Positions 10,961 to 22,767 of a stretch of DNA of 64,000 nucleotides are shown in pieces (position 1 is the first letter of the stretch; every line of letters starts with the position of its first letter). This DNA comes from Portulaca oleracea (taxonomy: Eukaryota > Streptophyta > Magnoliopsida > Caryophyllales > Portulacaceae): the NCBI GenBank assembly GCA_029582165.1, contig CM055889.1, positions 30,480,927 to 30,544,926 on the forward strand. The letters run 5' to 3'. Both the position numbers and the translations under genes were made by a program. The notes under the pieces are model-generated. The model saw only the letters and a program-made list of their open reading frames with translations, did no database searches and was not told the DNA's origin.

Positions 10961-12150
10961 CAATCGAGGCATGTGAAGAATGAAAAAATATGACGTGAAA
11001 AATATAACAAATAATGTATGGCAGCTTGTAAGTCTTCGAACCCATAAAATTGCAAAATGCTACGATGTACTTAGACATCAAATTCAATAGGTTGTTACTC
11101 ACTTTATGCATCAATGTTCTCAAAAGATAAATTAAATTAGTACAAGTTTAAATAGAAAAAAGCAATCAAAATCTTATTTTGGGAAAGATTCTAACAAAGT
11201 TTTAAGGAAAATAAAATCCTACTATTTATTATAGATCATATTAATAAAATTAGTATAGAACATCTATAATAATAATATAAAAGTAATATATTCGAAATTT
11301 GAAATACTCAACGCAAAGTGATTGTAGTGGGTTATTGGCCAATCATATTAAAGAAAAAATCCATTTAAAAATACAGTAAAAAATTTCCGCCCATGAAATA
11401 ATAATGAAAAAAATCGATTTAAAAAATAATAAACAAGAAGTCTAATCAGATTAAGACTCTATCTTATCTAATTAGAAATCTACTTCCCAACCCAATTAGG
11501 AGTCTAACTCCGACCCAAATCTAATTAGGACTCTACCCCTCAACATAATATATAAACATCAAAACATCTATTTTTGGGGATAGAAATACTCATATACTGC
11601 TTAGAAATACTGAGAACGATACTTCCTATGCTTGATTATGATTGTGTACTCATTTTTAGTCAATTATGATTGAGTGCTCATTTTAGTATGCATGTCAGGG
11701 AAGACATATCTAATGCATGTATTGATCCCAGTGAACTATGAAGGAGTAGGAAGTTTAAGGTTTCACTCTAGCCCCTTTGTATTTCTTTCTCCTTTCTCAA
11801 AATTGCCCTTTCCATACTCCCAATTTTATTTTAGTGCATCAACTGATCCTAATAACCCATGGAAACCATGGAGTTTAGGTTTCACTATAACCTCAATTGC
11901 ATTTCTTTCTCCGTTTTCAAAATTTCCCTCCCCATACTACCCATTTTTATGTAAATTTTACATTAATGTTTTTGTTTGATTATAATATTTCTACCCGTAA
12001 AAATTGAACTTTAATTGTGAGATTTTAGCTTCTTCAAGTATTTTTAATATTTAATATACAAATCAATTATACAATCTATTTATATAGTATTTGGCCTATT
12101 TCATTGATTAGGGTCTCTATTGGAAATAATGAATCAGAAGAGGCGGTGAA
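10961..12150. other. AT-rich spacer with a short two-copy repeat
   Basis: No gene is visible. At 11755-11850 and 11872-11960 a block of about 100 bp is duplicated (gtttaggtttcact...cctcaattgcatttctttctcc). Around 11455-11540, aattagga(g/c)tctac phrases recur. Confidence 0.45.
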
Positions 12151-12189
12151 TGATCGAAGCCAATTATTTGGAAATTGTAGGTTATATAT

Positions 12190-12815
12190 GCTACATTGTT
12201 GTCAAATTATTTTAGAATTTTACAATTGATACAGATTTGTATATAGGATCAAGTGGGTGTCTGAAAGGTATTTCAAACATCTCATTTCGGAGTCTTGGAC
12301 ACCTTATGGGGATGTTGGTATTAACTGAAGTTACATGCTATAACATTTGTAGTTTACGGGTCTTTGGCTATGTATGGATGATACTAACATATTCTACTAA
12401 GGTGGGTTATAACTGGTTGATGGGTGAGCAGCAACCTGTACCATGGGTTTGATTTGTGTGGTCAAAGGTGTGTTGTTCTAAGGTAGTCATTTATCTGCTA
12501 TTCTGTTGGATGACTATTTTGCACAGGGTACCTGTCAGAACTAGGTTGGATATATTATGAAAACAAGATATTGTATTTTGCCTATTGTTTGAGGAGAAGA
12601 ATGAACCAATTGATCATTTATTTGTTGATTGTAAAACTATTAGGGAGGTCCTGGATATGGTTAGTTGCTGGTTGGGAATTCAAATTAAAGGAGATGGAGT
12701 GGCTGATGTGCCCAGATTGTTGGAACTCAAAAATGTGGAGCAGCAACCAAGAACATTATTTACTTTGTTGTCATAGCTTCCTGGTGACAGATCTAGTGAA
12801 AACAAGAATTTAAGA
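12190..12815 (+). pseudogene. LINE zf-RVT domain remnant
   Basis: With several stops and shifts, the plus strand reads like the zinc-binding region found after reverse transcriptase in plant LINEs: GYNWLMGEQQPVPW near 12410, then a Trp/Cys-rich stretch, then NEPIDHLFVDCKTIREVL near 12605. The HLFxDC motif is typical of zf-RVT. No endonuclease or reverse transcriptase precedes it. Confidence 0.55.
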
Positions 12816-13390
12816 GATTGCCATAACTAAAATCTTATATACTGGAATATACTTCAAAAATATACAAATTGTACAGATATGGTGCAATAGTTTTCTAAGC
12901 TGAAGTAGCAAAGTCAACAAGATGGAGGAGTTAAGTGGAACCAATTAAACAGCAAATCAGGGGCATGAAGTAAGAAAGAGGTGGAGATGTGTCAAGTGCT
13001 AAAAGCCCACACACTTTTGTTTCATGTAATTTATTTCATGTAATTATATTACTGAGTAAATGATAAATTTAATTTGTAGGCGTAAGCATAATCCATCATA
13101 ATCATCCCACGTTCACATAGTTATTCAACTTCTATGAAATTTTCGTCGAACGATATATTATATGTTATCGTTTATTTGATGATACTATTTATGTTTTTTC
13201 ATTTATAATTTGTATGTGTATTTATGTGTTAACTCATGTATGATGATATTATTTATGCCTAGCTTTTTTTCGGTGTATTTTACATTTATTTTTACATAGA
13301 TTATAACTATCTTTTTTTATTATATAGATATCAACTTTTTAATATACTCGTGCATTGTACGTGTTTAACACTATTAAAATATCTCATGCA
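12816..13390. other. AT-rich spacer, no gene
   Basis: Nothing codes here. At 13340-13375, ctcgtgcattgtacgtgtttaacact resembles a decayed Helitron 3' hairpin, but both arms are mutated. Confidence 0.35.
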
Positions 13391-13547
13391 TAGATTATAA
13401 CTGTATTTTTTTATCATTCAAAATGGCTTCTATTTTTACTTGGATTGAGGATATTTAGTAACATATTTATGATTTATCTTTTTAAACAAAAATAAAATAT
13501 TTATTTTATTTATTATACTATTTAAATATCTCCCGGATAAAGACTAG
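13391..13547 (+). mobile_element. degraded Helitron 3' end
   Basis: This stretch is the reverse complement of 46174-46330: tttacttggattgaggatatttagtaacat matches there, as does the approach to the end, aaatatctc...agaCTAGt. The end CTAG (13544-13547) is followed by T. Compared with the 46 kb copy, about 16 bases that include the hairpin are missing. Confidence 0.5.
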
Positions 13548-13879
13548 TAACAATAAAATTAAAACTATTTATTTACGTGTTGTAGCATATGAAGGAATTC
13601 CAAATCAACTGTTAACATTATTCTATTAATATCAAAAATTAATATGCAATTAATTAGAATAGATGAAAAACAAATTTGAGTGTGATAAATCGTCCTAAAA
13701 GCAATTTTAAGGGGACTTGAGAAGAAGAATGATGGGACCCCCAAGTGGATGCCAATTAAGTAAGTGAAAATCCCCAACTATTGCTACATATTCAAACTCC
13801 TGATTTGTCTCACTGAAGACATTCGGAGAATGTGTGCAAGATTCTAATGTGGCGCAAAAGAAGATGATCGTAAAATCTG

Positions 13880-15068
13880 ATCCATTGGATGTCATGGGAC
13901 TCACTTTGTAGGTGGAAGTGCCTAGGGGGTTTAGGCTTCATACGCCTTGACCTTTTTAACGATGCTCTTCTTGCAAAATAGGGTTGGCAACTTCTTCATA
14001 ATAGTAACTCCATTTTCTATAAGGTGTTCGAAGTAAAATATTTTCCGAGCAAAACATTCATAGATGCCTCACTGTCGTATGATCCTAACTTCTATTGGAG
14101 AGGGACCTGGGCTACTAAGTCTCTCATGAATACGGGGTTATATTAGAGGGTTGGAAATGGGGAGAGCATCAGTTCTAGGCAAGACAAATGGGTGATTGAT
14201 GAGCAAGGGAAATTTGTCACTTCTAACCCTCCCATAGAACCATTACTTCAGTGGGTGCGAGATTTTATGTTTGATGATGGCAGCGCATGGAAAACAAATC
14301 TGATTGAAAGGGTGTTTAATGAACGGGATCAAAAGCTCATACTGTTAATACCGTTGAGTGTCAAATGCCCAAATGACTCACTAGCTTGGTGCTTTGACAA
14401 TCGATGTCTATTCAAAGTTAAATTCGTGTACCATTTAGGAGATGGGTTCAATCTTGATGACTAAGAATGTTTCTTGCCCAAGTTATAGGACTTCCGGTGC
14501 ATCCCAAAGGCGGAAACTTTTTGGTGGTGGTGTTCAAAGATTTTACCTACGAAAGCACTTTCCACCAAAGGTATATTTCTGAGACGGCCTTACTAATGTT
14601 AATGACAAGAACATGAAGTTGCAGCAGGTATAGAGCCCTTACTCCTAGTTCCCACCTACTGGTGATGTGATAAAATTACATATGGATGCATCACTAAGCA
14701 AACAAGGTTGGATTGCACTAGGTGTGGTTGCAAGAAGAGTCACTGGTGAGATCGTTTTAGCAGCAACGAGGAGATGTAAGGCATTTCGGTCCCCACTCAT
14801 TGTAGAAGCCAAGGCATGCGTGTTTGTCGCACAACTAGCCCACCGATTTGCAATTGAATCAATAGCCTTTGAAACTGATAGCTTGGTAGTTTATCAATGC
14901 TTAAGAAGCTCTAGCACCTTTCTTACTGGGTTTTATATCATTTTAGAAGACTTGAGATTGTTGTTGAGGAATATCCATAGTTGTAGTTGGTCTCATGTGA
15001 AGCGAGACGGAAACCTTGTGGCTTACCATATAGCCAAGGTTATTCCAATGGGGGAAGAGCAAGTCTAG
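13880..15068 (+). pseudogene. LINE 3' remnant: zf-RVT plus RNase H domains
   Basis: The first half (13900-14460) reads like the tail of a plant LINE ORF2: CLGGLGFIRLDLFNDALLAK, YWRGTWATKSL, RVGNGESISSRQDKW. Stops fall after LLAK and within the GLY/RVGNG junction. The second half (14667-15068) is an RNase H-like domain (PF13456 type) with LHMDAS, VEAKAC, FETDS and HVKRDGN, which supply the usual D, E, D and H/D positions. A frame break and a deletion separate the halves near 14470-14660. It is a dead copy with no upstream reverse transcriptase. Confidence 0.75.
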
Positions 15069-16335
15069 TTCAGCAATTTTCCATGCCAGAGTGGACCTTA
15101 TGTACTCATGGACAAGTTAGTAATATAAATGCCTCATTTTGGGGGGGGGGGGGGAACTTCCTAAAACAAATTTTCAAGCATATAGAATAGTGAGAGCATA
15201 TACATTAGTTAGATAGTGGTCGGCCAACTTAGCTCACGAGCGAGACAAATCAATGCTTTATGATCAACTCGCCTTTTGTTACTTTTATTTTCAATTGTCA
15301 CGTAGGAAATTTCGACCTTTTTTATTGAAATAAAATTAAAATAGAAAATTACTCTTTATATTATTGGTAGATTTTATACTGTCTACTATATTTGGTGATT
15401 CAATTTGGCAATATTGTGAATGTAAGGAAGAAATATAATTACATTTGAATTACAAGATAATGTAAAAGTAATCCTTAATAGTTCCTATTTATGATCCAAT
15501 CCATTTGTCAATCAGCTGTTAGTTGTTAGTTATTAATTGTTTGAATGAGTTGTTAGTTATTTGTGTTAGTTGTTTGACTTAACTGATGCGATTAGTTTTT
15601 CTAGGAAATGTTTAGCACAATTCGATGTTTGCGAAAATATAAGCGTTGAATTTTCATTTATGCCCATAGTAATGTAATTATTTTCAATATATTTTTGCAA
15701 GTGTTTAAAAATGGATCAAAATTTATAAATATTGAATATATTTACTTTATATTTCATAGTAATTTATTATTCAATATCAACTTTATTTTTCTTTTAATAC
15801 TACTTAAAATTTATTAAATAAAATTATTCATTACTTGTATGACAATATATAGTTAATAAGATGAACAATTTATTAACTTCATGAAAATATTAAAATTAAT
15901 CATCAGTTTTTTTCTCTAACAATGTTACAGTTAATTTATTTTTTGGCAAAACAATAGTGATTGTAAGGGACAACTTTTAATATTGTTTATGGTTAATAAA
16001 TTATTGGATAGATATAACAGCCAATAAAACATGACACATATCCAAGTAAAAAAGATAATAATTTTACTTGATATAATTTTTATTAAAAATTACTAAAAGC
16101 ATTAATAGAATATTATTAAAATAATAATTATTAGATAACAAATGATGTAATTTTTGTAATCGCATGAGGCCGACAATATAATTTTATAATGTCAAATAGC
16201 TAAAAGCTATACAAAATGTTCATACAATTAACTTTTTGAAAAAAAAAATTAAAGAACTTTTTGAAGTCAAACATCTAATTGAAAAAGTTGTTTGCCAAAT
16301 ATTGAATTGGCTTATTTGACATGGTCAAAATAGCT
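15069..16335. other. AT-rich spacer, no gene
   Basis: A run of 14 G at 15141-15154 is the only distinctive feature. The rest is AT-rich with short open frames and no element terminus that I can see. Confidence 0.45.
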
Positions 16336-16339
16336 AATT

Positions 16340-16680
16340 GCCCCCAACAAGAAAACTCCTCTTGGGCAACAAAAAAGTTTGTTACCCTAAACCATTTTTG
16401 GTAGCCCGTTAACTTTGGGCAACAAAAAATTTTTGTCATGAGTTTGTTGCAATATCTGCAAAGCCTAAAGTCGGGGCAACAAATTTGTGAGATTTGTAGC
16501 ACAAAGTACCTTTTGTGGCAACGAAGTGTTTTTGTTCCCTTGGTGAATTTGGGCAACCGCCTTTTTTTTTTTTTTTTTTTGTTGCCAAAGACCATTGAAA
16601 CTTTAAGTTAATCTAGTAGCCTATACATATTCCTCTCAAAGGCAACAAATATTTTTGTTGCCCAAAGCACTAGAGTTTCT
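16340..16680. mobile_element. CACTA-like subterminal repeat region
   Basis: gggcaacaaaa and its complement ttttgttgccc recur in both orientations (16361, 16417, 16473, 16580, 16642-16662), including the near-palindrome ggcaacaaatatttttgttgccc. The left edge cccccaacaagaaaactcc could be a decayed CACTACAAGAAAA terminus. Dense short inverted subterminal repeats are typical of CACTA elements. The other terminus was not found, so the element's extent is unknown. Confidence 0.5.
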
Positions 16681-17109
16681 TACAATATTTGAGCAATCTA
16701 ATATATTTCAAATCATTTCCAAATTTCACCAATTTTACAAATGCGAAATTTACATGAGATTTCAAACCAAATTTAAAACATAATCTACGAGTCATGATTG
16801 ATTTATAACAATAGTGCAAAATATTACACTATCATCATAGAACTACTATCAAAACAACTCTCAAAGAAACAAGAAGAGTACAAGTTAAAAAGGAGGAAGT
16901 CGTGGAGTATTTGTGGAAGCTAAGCAACTACCACTGATTGTTAAACAGTAGTTTCCCATCACCTAAAATAAGGTCTTAGTCAAAAAAAACTCTTCCAAAA
17001 CTTATATGTTTAGTAGATAGTTATCACATGAGCATAACAACTAACCTACTAATGAGATCACAAAAGTTGAGTAAACATAAAACAGAGAGAACAAAACAAC
17101 TAAAATATT

Positions 17110-17225
17110 TACTCTTTTCTTGCTTCCAACAGAAAAACCAATAGTTGTGCTCAGTAAACCATCAATACCACTAGCACCACGATTACCAGCTATATTTATT
17201 CCATGATATAGTAAGGCCAACCAAG
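17110..17225 (-). pseudogene. MenD (PHYLLO-type) exon fragment
   Basis: The minus strand reads YHGINIAGNRGASGIDGLL followed by STTIGFSVGSKKR. The NRGASGIDG core belongs to MenD, the thiamine-diphosphate enzyme that makes SEPHCHC in phylloquinone synthesis (part of PHYLLO in plants). A GT donor-like gtaaat follows the last codon, as if one exon had been carried with its intron edge. Nothing else of the enzyme is nearby, so this is a gene fragment. Confidence 0.65.
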
Positions 17226-17269
17226 ACATTTTACTTTTGGAATACACTGTACCTTAGGGCATACATGTA

Positions 17270-17552
17270 GAATTTGAAACTATGTTATACCTTCTTTTGT
17301 AGCAACCTCTTCGATCCTTTTTGGGAGTCTGAGCAGCAGAGTCCTGAGAGATGGAAATTCCATATTGGTCATCCTGGAAGCTCAAATGGTTAGAGGTGTG
17401 GAGCATATAGAGAGCAGAATCAAGTGCAGTCAAGGCCACCATAGAGTGATCATCAAGGGCCTTATGGCATCCTTGATCATCAGGGGTGTTTTGCTTCAAC
17501 AGATCTCTCATAAGATTGACAGAGTCTCTTCCTGCCTCTAACTTTTCAATGA
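17270..17552 (-). pseudogene. WRKY group III-like N-terminal exon fragment
   Basis: The minus strand encodes KLEAGRDSVNLMRDLL, a middle section with ALDSALYML, and ends KKDRRGCYKRR just before a GTATAA donor-like site. The order GR(E/D)S...LL followed by basic DRRGCYKRR just upstream of the WRKY box is what group III WRKY factors show. The WRKYGQK exon is absent; the next recognisable coding sequence in that direction is MenD. An in-frame TAA lies just upstream of the fragment. It is not a functional transcription factor. Confidence 0.5.
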
Positions 17553-17727
17553 TTTATACTAAGAGGTTGGGATTTGACATAAATAACAAAGTCCGAGCCT
17601 TTAATTTATACTAAGAACATATAAAATTTGCATAGAACGCCATGTTCAACACCTGGGCATGTATCCATCATGGGATCTTGTACCTTAGCCTAAATAACTC
17701 AAATTCTTACAATTTAAATGAGAAAGA

Positions 17728-17815
17728 CATACTTCTTCCAGAAGATTTCGAGCTCTTGCAGTGATCTTATTGGTTGCCACCTCCAACTGCCAAGCACCTT
17801 CATATGCCCCCTAAA
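17728..17815 (-). pseudogene. short exon-like piece, probably from the same WRKY-type gene
   Basis: The minus strand reads GAYEGAWQLEVATNKITAR then ARNLLEE, and a GTATGT donor-like site follows. It lies upstream of the WRKY-like piece in the same orientation, with an intron-sized gap. Assignment to WRKY rests on position more than on sequence. Confidence 0.35.
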
Positions 17816-17927
17816 TTTAGATTAACAAAAAAGGGGTATGAAGCCTTTTCTTTAAAAAAAAAACAATAGAAGAAAAAATTTTGCTACTGAAACAAATAAA
17901 AGATAGTAATGTCATCAAGTGACATAC

Positions 17928-18030
17928 TACACTGCGTTGGCAGTAGAAAGGCCATGGTCATTCTGGCAATGAGTTGAGATTATCACATTCATAATTGGAG
18001 GACTTTCTCGTGCAATGCCATCAAGTGAGA
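17928..18030 (-). pseudogene. 2-isopropylmalate synthase exon fragment
   Basis: The minus strand reads GIARESPPIMNVIIST followed by HCQNDHGLSTANA. The STHCQND-GLSTAN core with its metal-binding histidine region belongs to isopropylmalate synthase (leucine pathway) and the related methylthioalkylmalate synthases. The usual L in QNDLG is H here. Only about 30 codons are present. Confidence 0.65.
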
Positions 18031-19690
18031 GCATTGGCATTGATTATCTCCCAAAGACAACATATTCGGACTTTCCCTTGTAGACTAACACTAGACAGAA
18101 TGAAACCAGCATAAATGTAATCAACGTACCCCCAGCAGTAGAGGACCCAAAGAGGTGAGAAATGCACCATGATCAACCCTCCAATGGAGTAGAAAACAGC
18201 AGCAAAGTTTTTTTTAAAAAAATGTGAAAACTGGGCATAAATGTTGTGTGTGTTTGCAACCACATCAACTCTTATACTCCCACCATCTCTTCAAGTTTTG
18301 GATCTAATGTAATCAATAGCCATTTTATGCTCCAAAACCTAGGGAAAAATCAGTATAAAAAGGTCGTCTAGTTCAGACCCTATGCGAGTCAACAGCGGCA
18401 ATTCAAACTCGCTCTTACTCTTTTTTCTTAATCCAAATAGCAATTGCACACAACTACATTCCAATACCAATCAAGAATGAGTAACAACAACATCAATAAG
18501 GTATATTTTGGTGCTAGAATGCCTCATTGAGTAGTAGCAACAGCAACCATTTGCGGGTTCTTTTCTTCCATGATCACCAAAAAGGTCAAAAAAGAATTTG
18601 TTTAGAAGTTATACCTGAATTAAGTCTTCTTCAGCAAGAAGTTTCACCTTCTACAGTGTCATTTTACTAGTCTTGTCATTTTCAAATCCTAGCCATCCAT
18701 GTTCCCCCTACCCCATGCACACACATATATAATGAACATTGACAGTGATTATATTCAAACAGTTGCTTTTTTGGGTTTTGGCATGATGCAAACTATCATA
18801 TATGGAATCCTGTGTACCAAGAGGGGGATGTTAGCAAGTAAAATAGCAAAGCTACTTCATTGTTCATTTGAAAATGAATCTCTAATCTCCAAATTAGCCA
18901 AGAAAATTGAGATAAAACACAAAACTTGGTGACAAGTTAATCAAGGGTCCAACGACAAACCTCAAAAAAGCGAATTGAACTGATAGAGCTTTAGCCTCTA
19001 TTCAGAGGGATTGGACCCTTTTTCCCTAGTTCCACAGTATACCATGCCTTCCTTTCTTTAGATCTAGGTGCAGGCTATTTATTTGCTAAAATCCTACATG
19101 GAACACAGAAATAACAAATGCAAACAGCAATTAATTGAACAAATATATGATATATATATATACATGAAAAAGAATAAATTGCGGGATCTTATTGCACTAT
19201 CTCCCTACAAATGCTTCCTAATCACTCCAGAAACACAGAGTAAGCCGATACGAATCATGCTAAACAAGCAATTAATCAAGCAAGATACTTAAAGCATAGC
19301 ATGGTTTTCCCAATTCAGAAGATGAAGGTTCATAGAGGGAGAAGTTTTTTGTATTAAGTGGCTATTTACAATTTTTCCAAAATTTAATCTGCTTGTATAA
19401 TGAAAATGTAGCTGGTTTTATCTAATTGTAGTGAAGTACAATGAGACATTTATATGGAGCTCTAAAAAACAAATTATCATTCCAGTGTTCCAATAAGATA
19501 TTAGTTTGCTGTAAATACTCTATAGTTTAGGTAGGGTATTGTTTCTTCTTCCTTCACTGCCGATCGAAGGGCTACGCAGAAATGAAGTTGTGTTGTAAAA
19601 TAATTATACCATTAGGGTATTGAAATTAGGAAGCGATGTTTAGCCAACCCTATACCCCCTACCAGGGTGATTAATTGTGCTTGCATGACA
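18031..19690. other. spacer next to the gene-fragment cluster; no intact gene
   Basis: Several minus-strand segments look exon-like, for example EFELPLLTRIGSELDD near 18400 and KLLAEEDLIQ before a GTATAA near 18625. I cannot assign them. The rest is AT-rich. Confidence 0.35.
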
Positions 19691-19699
19691 AAGGATAAA

Positions 19700-19978
19700 T
19701 TACTGTAATCTTCAGAGGTTGAGACATACAAATCATTATAAACACCACAATATGGGTGTCAAAGGCCAATGTGGGACAACTCAACACGCCCCTTCACCAC
19801 GAGGCGCAAACAATTGCGGGCGCGGCCCCAACATCAATGACCCCTGGCTCTGATACCATGTGAAATAATGGACTTGAGCCCAATTCAACCCCAAAAGCTA
19901 ACTTCAGAGGTTGAGGCATACAAGTCATTATAAACACCACAATATGGGTGTTAAAGGCCGATGTGGGACAACTCAACA
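19700..19978 (-). mobile_element. very short TRIM retrotransposon
   Basis: Read on the minus strand, an LTR of about 120 bp starts TGTTGAGTTGTCCCACATCGG (19978) and ends ATTATTTCACA. The initiator-Met primer-binding site TGGTATCAGAGCC (19858-19846) follows immediately. After an interior of only about 70 bp come a purine-rich GGTGAAGGGGCG and a second LTR start at 19785, whose far end has decayed near 19700. There is no coding capacity. Confidence 0.75.
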
Positions 19979-20870
19979 GGTAGATACATATACCTCTAGC
20001 TCCGACTCCATGAATTCCAACTCTATGAACCTCCATGTTCTGAATTGAAGTAAAATCCAACAATTTTCATGCACCACCAGCTGGCTGGAAATTGAAGCAA
20101 GTTGCAAAAATTTTCAAAGAAGAAATTAGAACAAACATTAAATAATCAAATAATGAGTTACGATAAACTCAAATGAAGGAAAAAAAAAATCAGAAATTAC
20201 AACAAGCAGTGGTGGAGTTAGAGTTTTTGCCTTAGGGTGAGGTTTGAGAGGAAAATCAAAGAGCATAGCAAGCTGTCATAAAATTGAATGATTAAAACTA
20301 CAATTGATTTATCTAGTGAATGACTTGGAGAGGCTATGACATTACGATGGACAACCTTAGGGCAGGACACACCAGATAATCAGAAATTCAATCCACGGAC
20401 TGACTATGCAATGGACATAGAAAAGAGAATAAGAGAGAGTGAAGAAAAAGTATTGCTGCAAGGCGCCACACATATATAAATAGGGTAATGACAAGTGTCT
20501 TGCCTCACGACACTATTTAAATGTTTTCTCCCTTATGAAATCAATACTTATTATCATTTTTAACCCCCAATTTTTTTGACAAATACTATTAATTATCAAT
20601 TATAAGAAGCTTGGAATATGTTGGCTACGCCAATAATTAAAATTGACACCCTAACGAATGAACCCCATCCGTTGGGCATATTTTAGACATCTTTTTGTAA
20701 ATTTTAAAAAATATCGATAAATGTGTGATTTTATTCAATTTATATATATTATTATAATTATAGAAGTCAATCATGTAACTTTTTTCCAATTTAATTTACA
20801 AATATATAGATTTTCTATAGTGATAAGACACATAATATGTGTCTTGCACAAGATTTTTATCATTTTCCAT
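19979..20870. other. AT-rich spacer, no gene
   Basis: A TATA-like tatataaata at about 20472 has no coding sequence behind it. Nothing else is recognisable. Confidence 0.4.
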
Positions 20871-21776
20871 ATAAAAACTGACCGGCAGGGAACAACATTT
20901 TTTTAATGCACTCAAAGGGGGTGATGTTTTCAAACAAATGACCACCATGTGATTTTCCAGCTACTTTCCGCCGGAAGACGATTGCAGTTGGTGATAGTTA
21001 ACAAATTTTTGAATTTGTTATGTAGGATGTCGAATTTGACCCTGTTTTCCTCCATTTTACCTATTTACATAATAGAACTCTTCACCTCCCCAACAACCCA
21101 ATCTTCTTCAACCAGTAGAAGAGAAATTCGTTGAGTGAAGAGCTTCATTGTGCAATGGCAAGGAAGATGAGAGGTAAACCCTAAGCCATAATCAAACTTC
21201 TTGTTCTTCCTTCTTCATCGTTTGTGGCTGGTGTGTCATTGACATCGTTTATGGGGTTTCATGATTGTTATGTGCATGGGAATTGGAAAATTTGGGTGGG
21301 GGGTTTTGAAAATTAGGGTTTCGTACCCCAATTGAATTCCTTCTTCTATAATTTGTTTATGTTGGGTTTGGATTTTCTAAAACTTTGTCATGCGTATGGA
21401 AAATGCCCGAGCATGTGTTGTGGAAAATTTATGTGGTGGCTCGATGAATGTGAGGATTCTCTAAATGTGAACAGCAAAAGCTTGAAGTTTGGGTATAGTG
21501 TGCAATCAGCAATGTGAGAAGTGAGAAAGGATGTGGTTGAGGTGATGAGAGTTACAGTGAGTAGTTGTAATTGAAGAACACCCGTGCCAAATTGCAGAGT
21601 TTAAGCGGGGAAACATAAGGGTAATCTTGTCTTTTCACCTAACACCTCAAGGGCTTTAAAATCTTTTCGTCATTTCCGGCGAAAAGTGGCTGGAAAATCA
21701 CATGGTGGCCATTATTTTGAAAACATCGTCCCTTTGAGTGCATTAAAAAATGTGGTCCCCTACCAGTCAATTTTTA
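20871..21776. mobile_element. non-autonomous MULE with TIRs of about 100 bp, carrying a gene-like insert
   Basis: The left end aaaaactgaccggcagggaac...atgcactcaaagg...ccaccatgtgattttccagc is the inverted copy of the right end ctggaaaatcacatggtgg...cctttgagtgcat...ccagtcaattttt. The arms match over about 100 bp. The interior holds what looks like a first exon, ATGGCAAGGAAGATGAGAG followed by GTAAAC at about 21154, and a 61-codon frame. I see no clear 9-bp duplication. Long TIRs suggest Mutator-like, and the insert suggests a Pack-MULE. Confidence 0.65.
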
Positions 21777-22365
21777 GAAATGTGTGGCACCTCCTAGCAA
21801 TTTTTTGGAGAGTGAAGTGACCGTGATTGATGCTCGACTGTGATTCACAGCTAGATCCTCCATTGATGCTCGTCTGAGATTAAGAAAGAGCTCAAAAACG
21901 ATGTTAATGGCTTTAGAGAGAAACCATTTTTCTTGTTATAACCCCATAAACTATTATTACCAATTCTCTAAAATTAATGTTCTACAAAACATATTGTACA
22001 TTCATTGAAAAAGACTAGATTTAAAGGAAAGTAGAGTAACATCCAAAAAGATTTAATTAGCAATTGATAAATACCACTCTTTTTGTTTTTGACGTAGTGC
22101 TTTTGTCTTTTGTGAAGTGGAGGCACCTGAGTCAGAATAAATCGGCCCAGTATTTATTTTTTAAAACATTTTGTGGGAGTAGTGGCATTCAAATGGAGAT
22201 GGGGGATGAAAAGTATAAATAGTAAGTGCCTAGGTTAGCCACTGAGTGGACACATAAATCACATGTATGTAGGTGAACCACAATGGAAAAAGAAGTAGTG
22301 AATTTGGTCCACATCCATTAGGTAAGAGAAGCAACCAAAAGGGTAATTAGCCAACTCCATTGACA
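21777..22365. other. spacer upstream of the solitary DUF946-type exon
   Basis: No coding sequence is seen. If the exon at 22366 is used, its promoter would lie here. No strong TATA box stands out. Confidence 0.35.
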
Positions 22366-22573
22366 ATGGCTATGTATTCCACCATAATATTGCTGTTGTT
22401 GTCAGTGTTACTTGCAGCAGTTGATGGCATCATTTGTTTCAAACTACATATTCATATTCCTCCACGTCTCAGACTCCCTTTTCTCCCTAAACACAATCAT
22501 AATCCTCCAGATCGTCAAAGCCCCCATGAAACCACATTCAAGCTTCCTTCTCCATTGCCTTCTTGGCCACCAG
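22366..22573 (+). CDS. solitary first exon of a DUF946/Vps62-type gene (alternative or orphan)
   Basis: An ATG opens 69 codons with a hydrophobic signal-like start (MAMYSTIILLLLSVLLAAV), a His/Pro-rich stretch and the family-typical FKLPSPLPSWPPG just before a GTAACC donor. The exon ends in phase 1. The first exon of the DUF946 gene at 26962 ends at the equivalent codon (WSPG) and in the same phase, so this exon could splice to 27161 in frame. Alternatively it is what remains of a tandem duplicate whose later exons were replaced by the repeats at 22.7-26.8 kb. The SPLPSWPPG motif here is closer to the family than the one in the proximal exon. Confidence 0.5.
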
Positions 22574-22767
22574 GTAACCTCTCCATCTTAATTTCTTCTT
22601 CTTTTTCTTGTATTATTTCTTTTAATTTTACCTTCCTTATCAATGTCTAGATCTGAATCAATAGTATGTGCCGCAATACACATTTATTAATTCTGCTTTA
22701 ATTAAGTTCATTTAGGTTAATTTCTCAATCACTATGCTAATTATATATATGTCGACCATCGCATTCA

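Noticed and set aside
10620..10976. 118-codon plus-strand ORF
   Set aside because: It is antisense to the LINE endonuclease remnant, whose minus-strand reading shows the real motifs.
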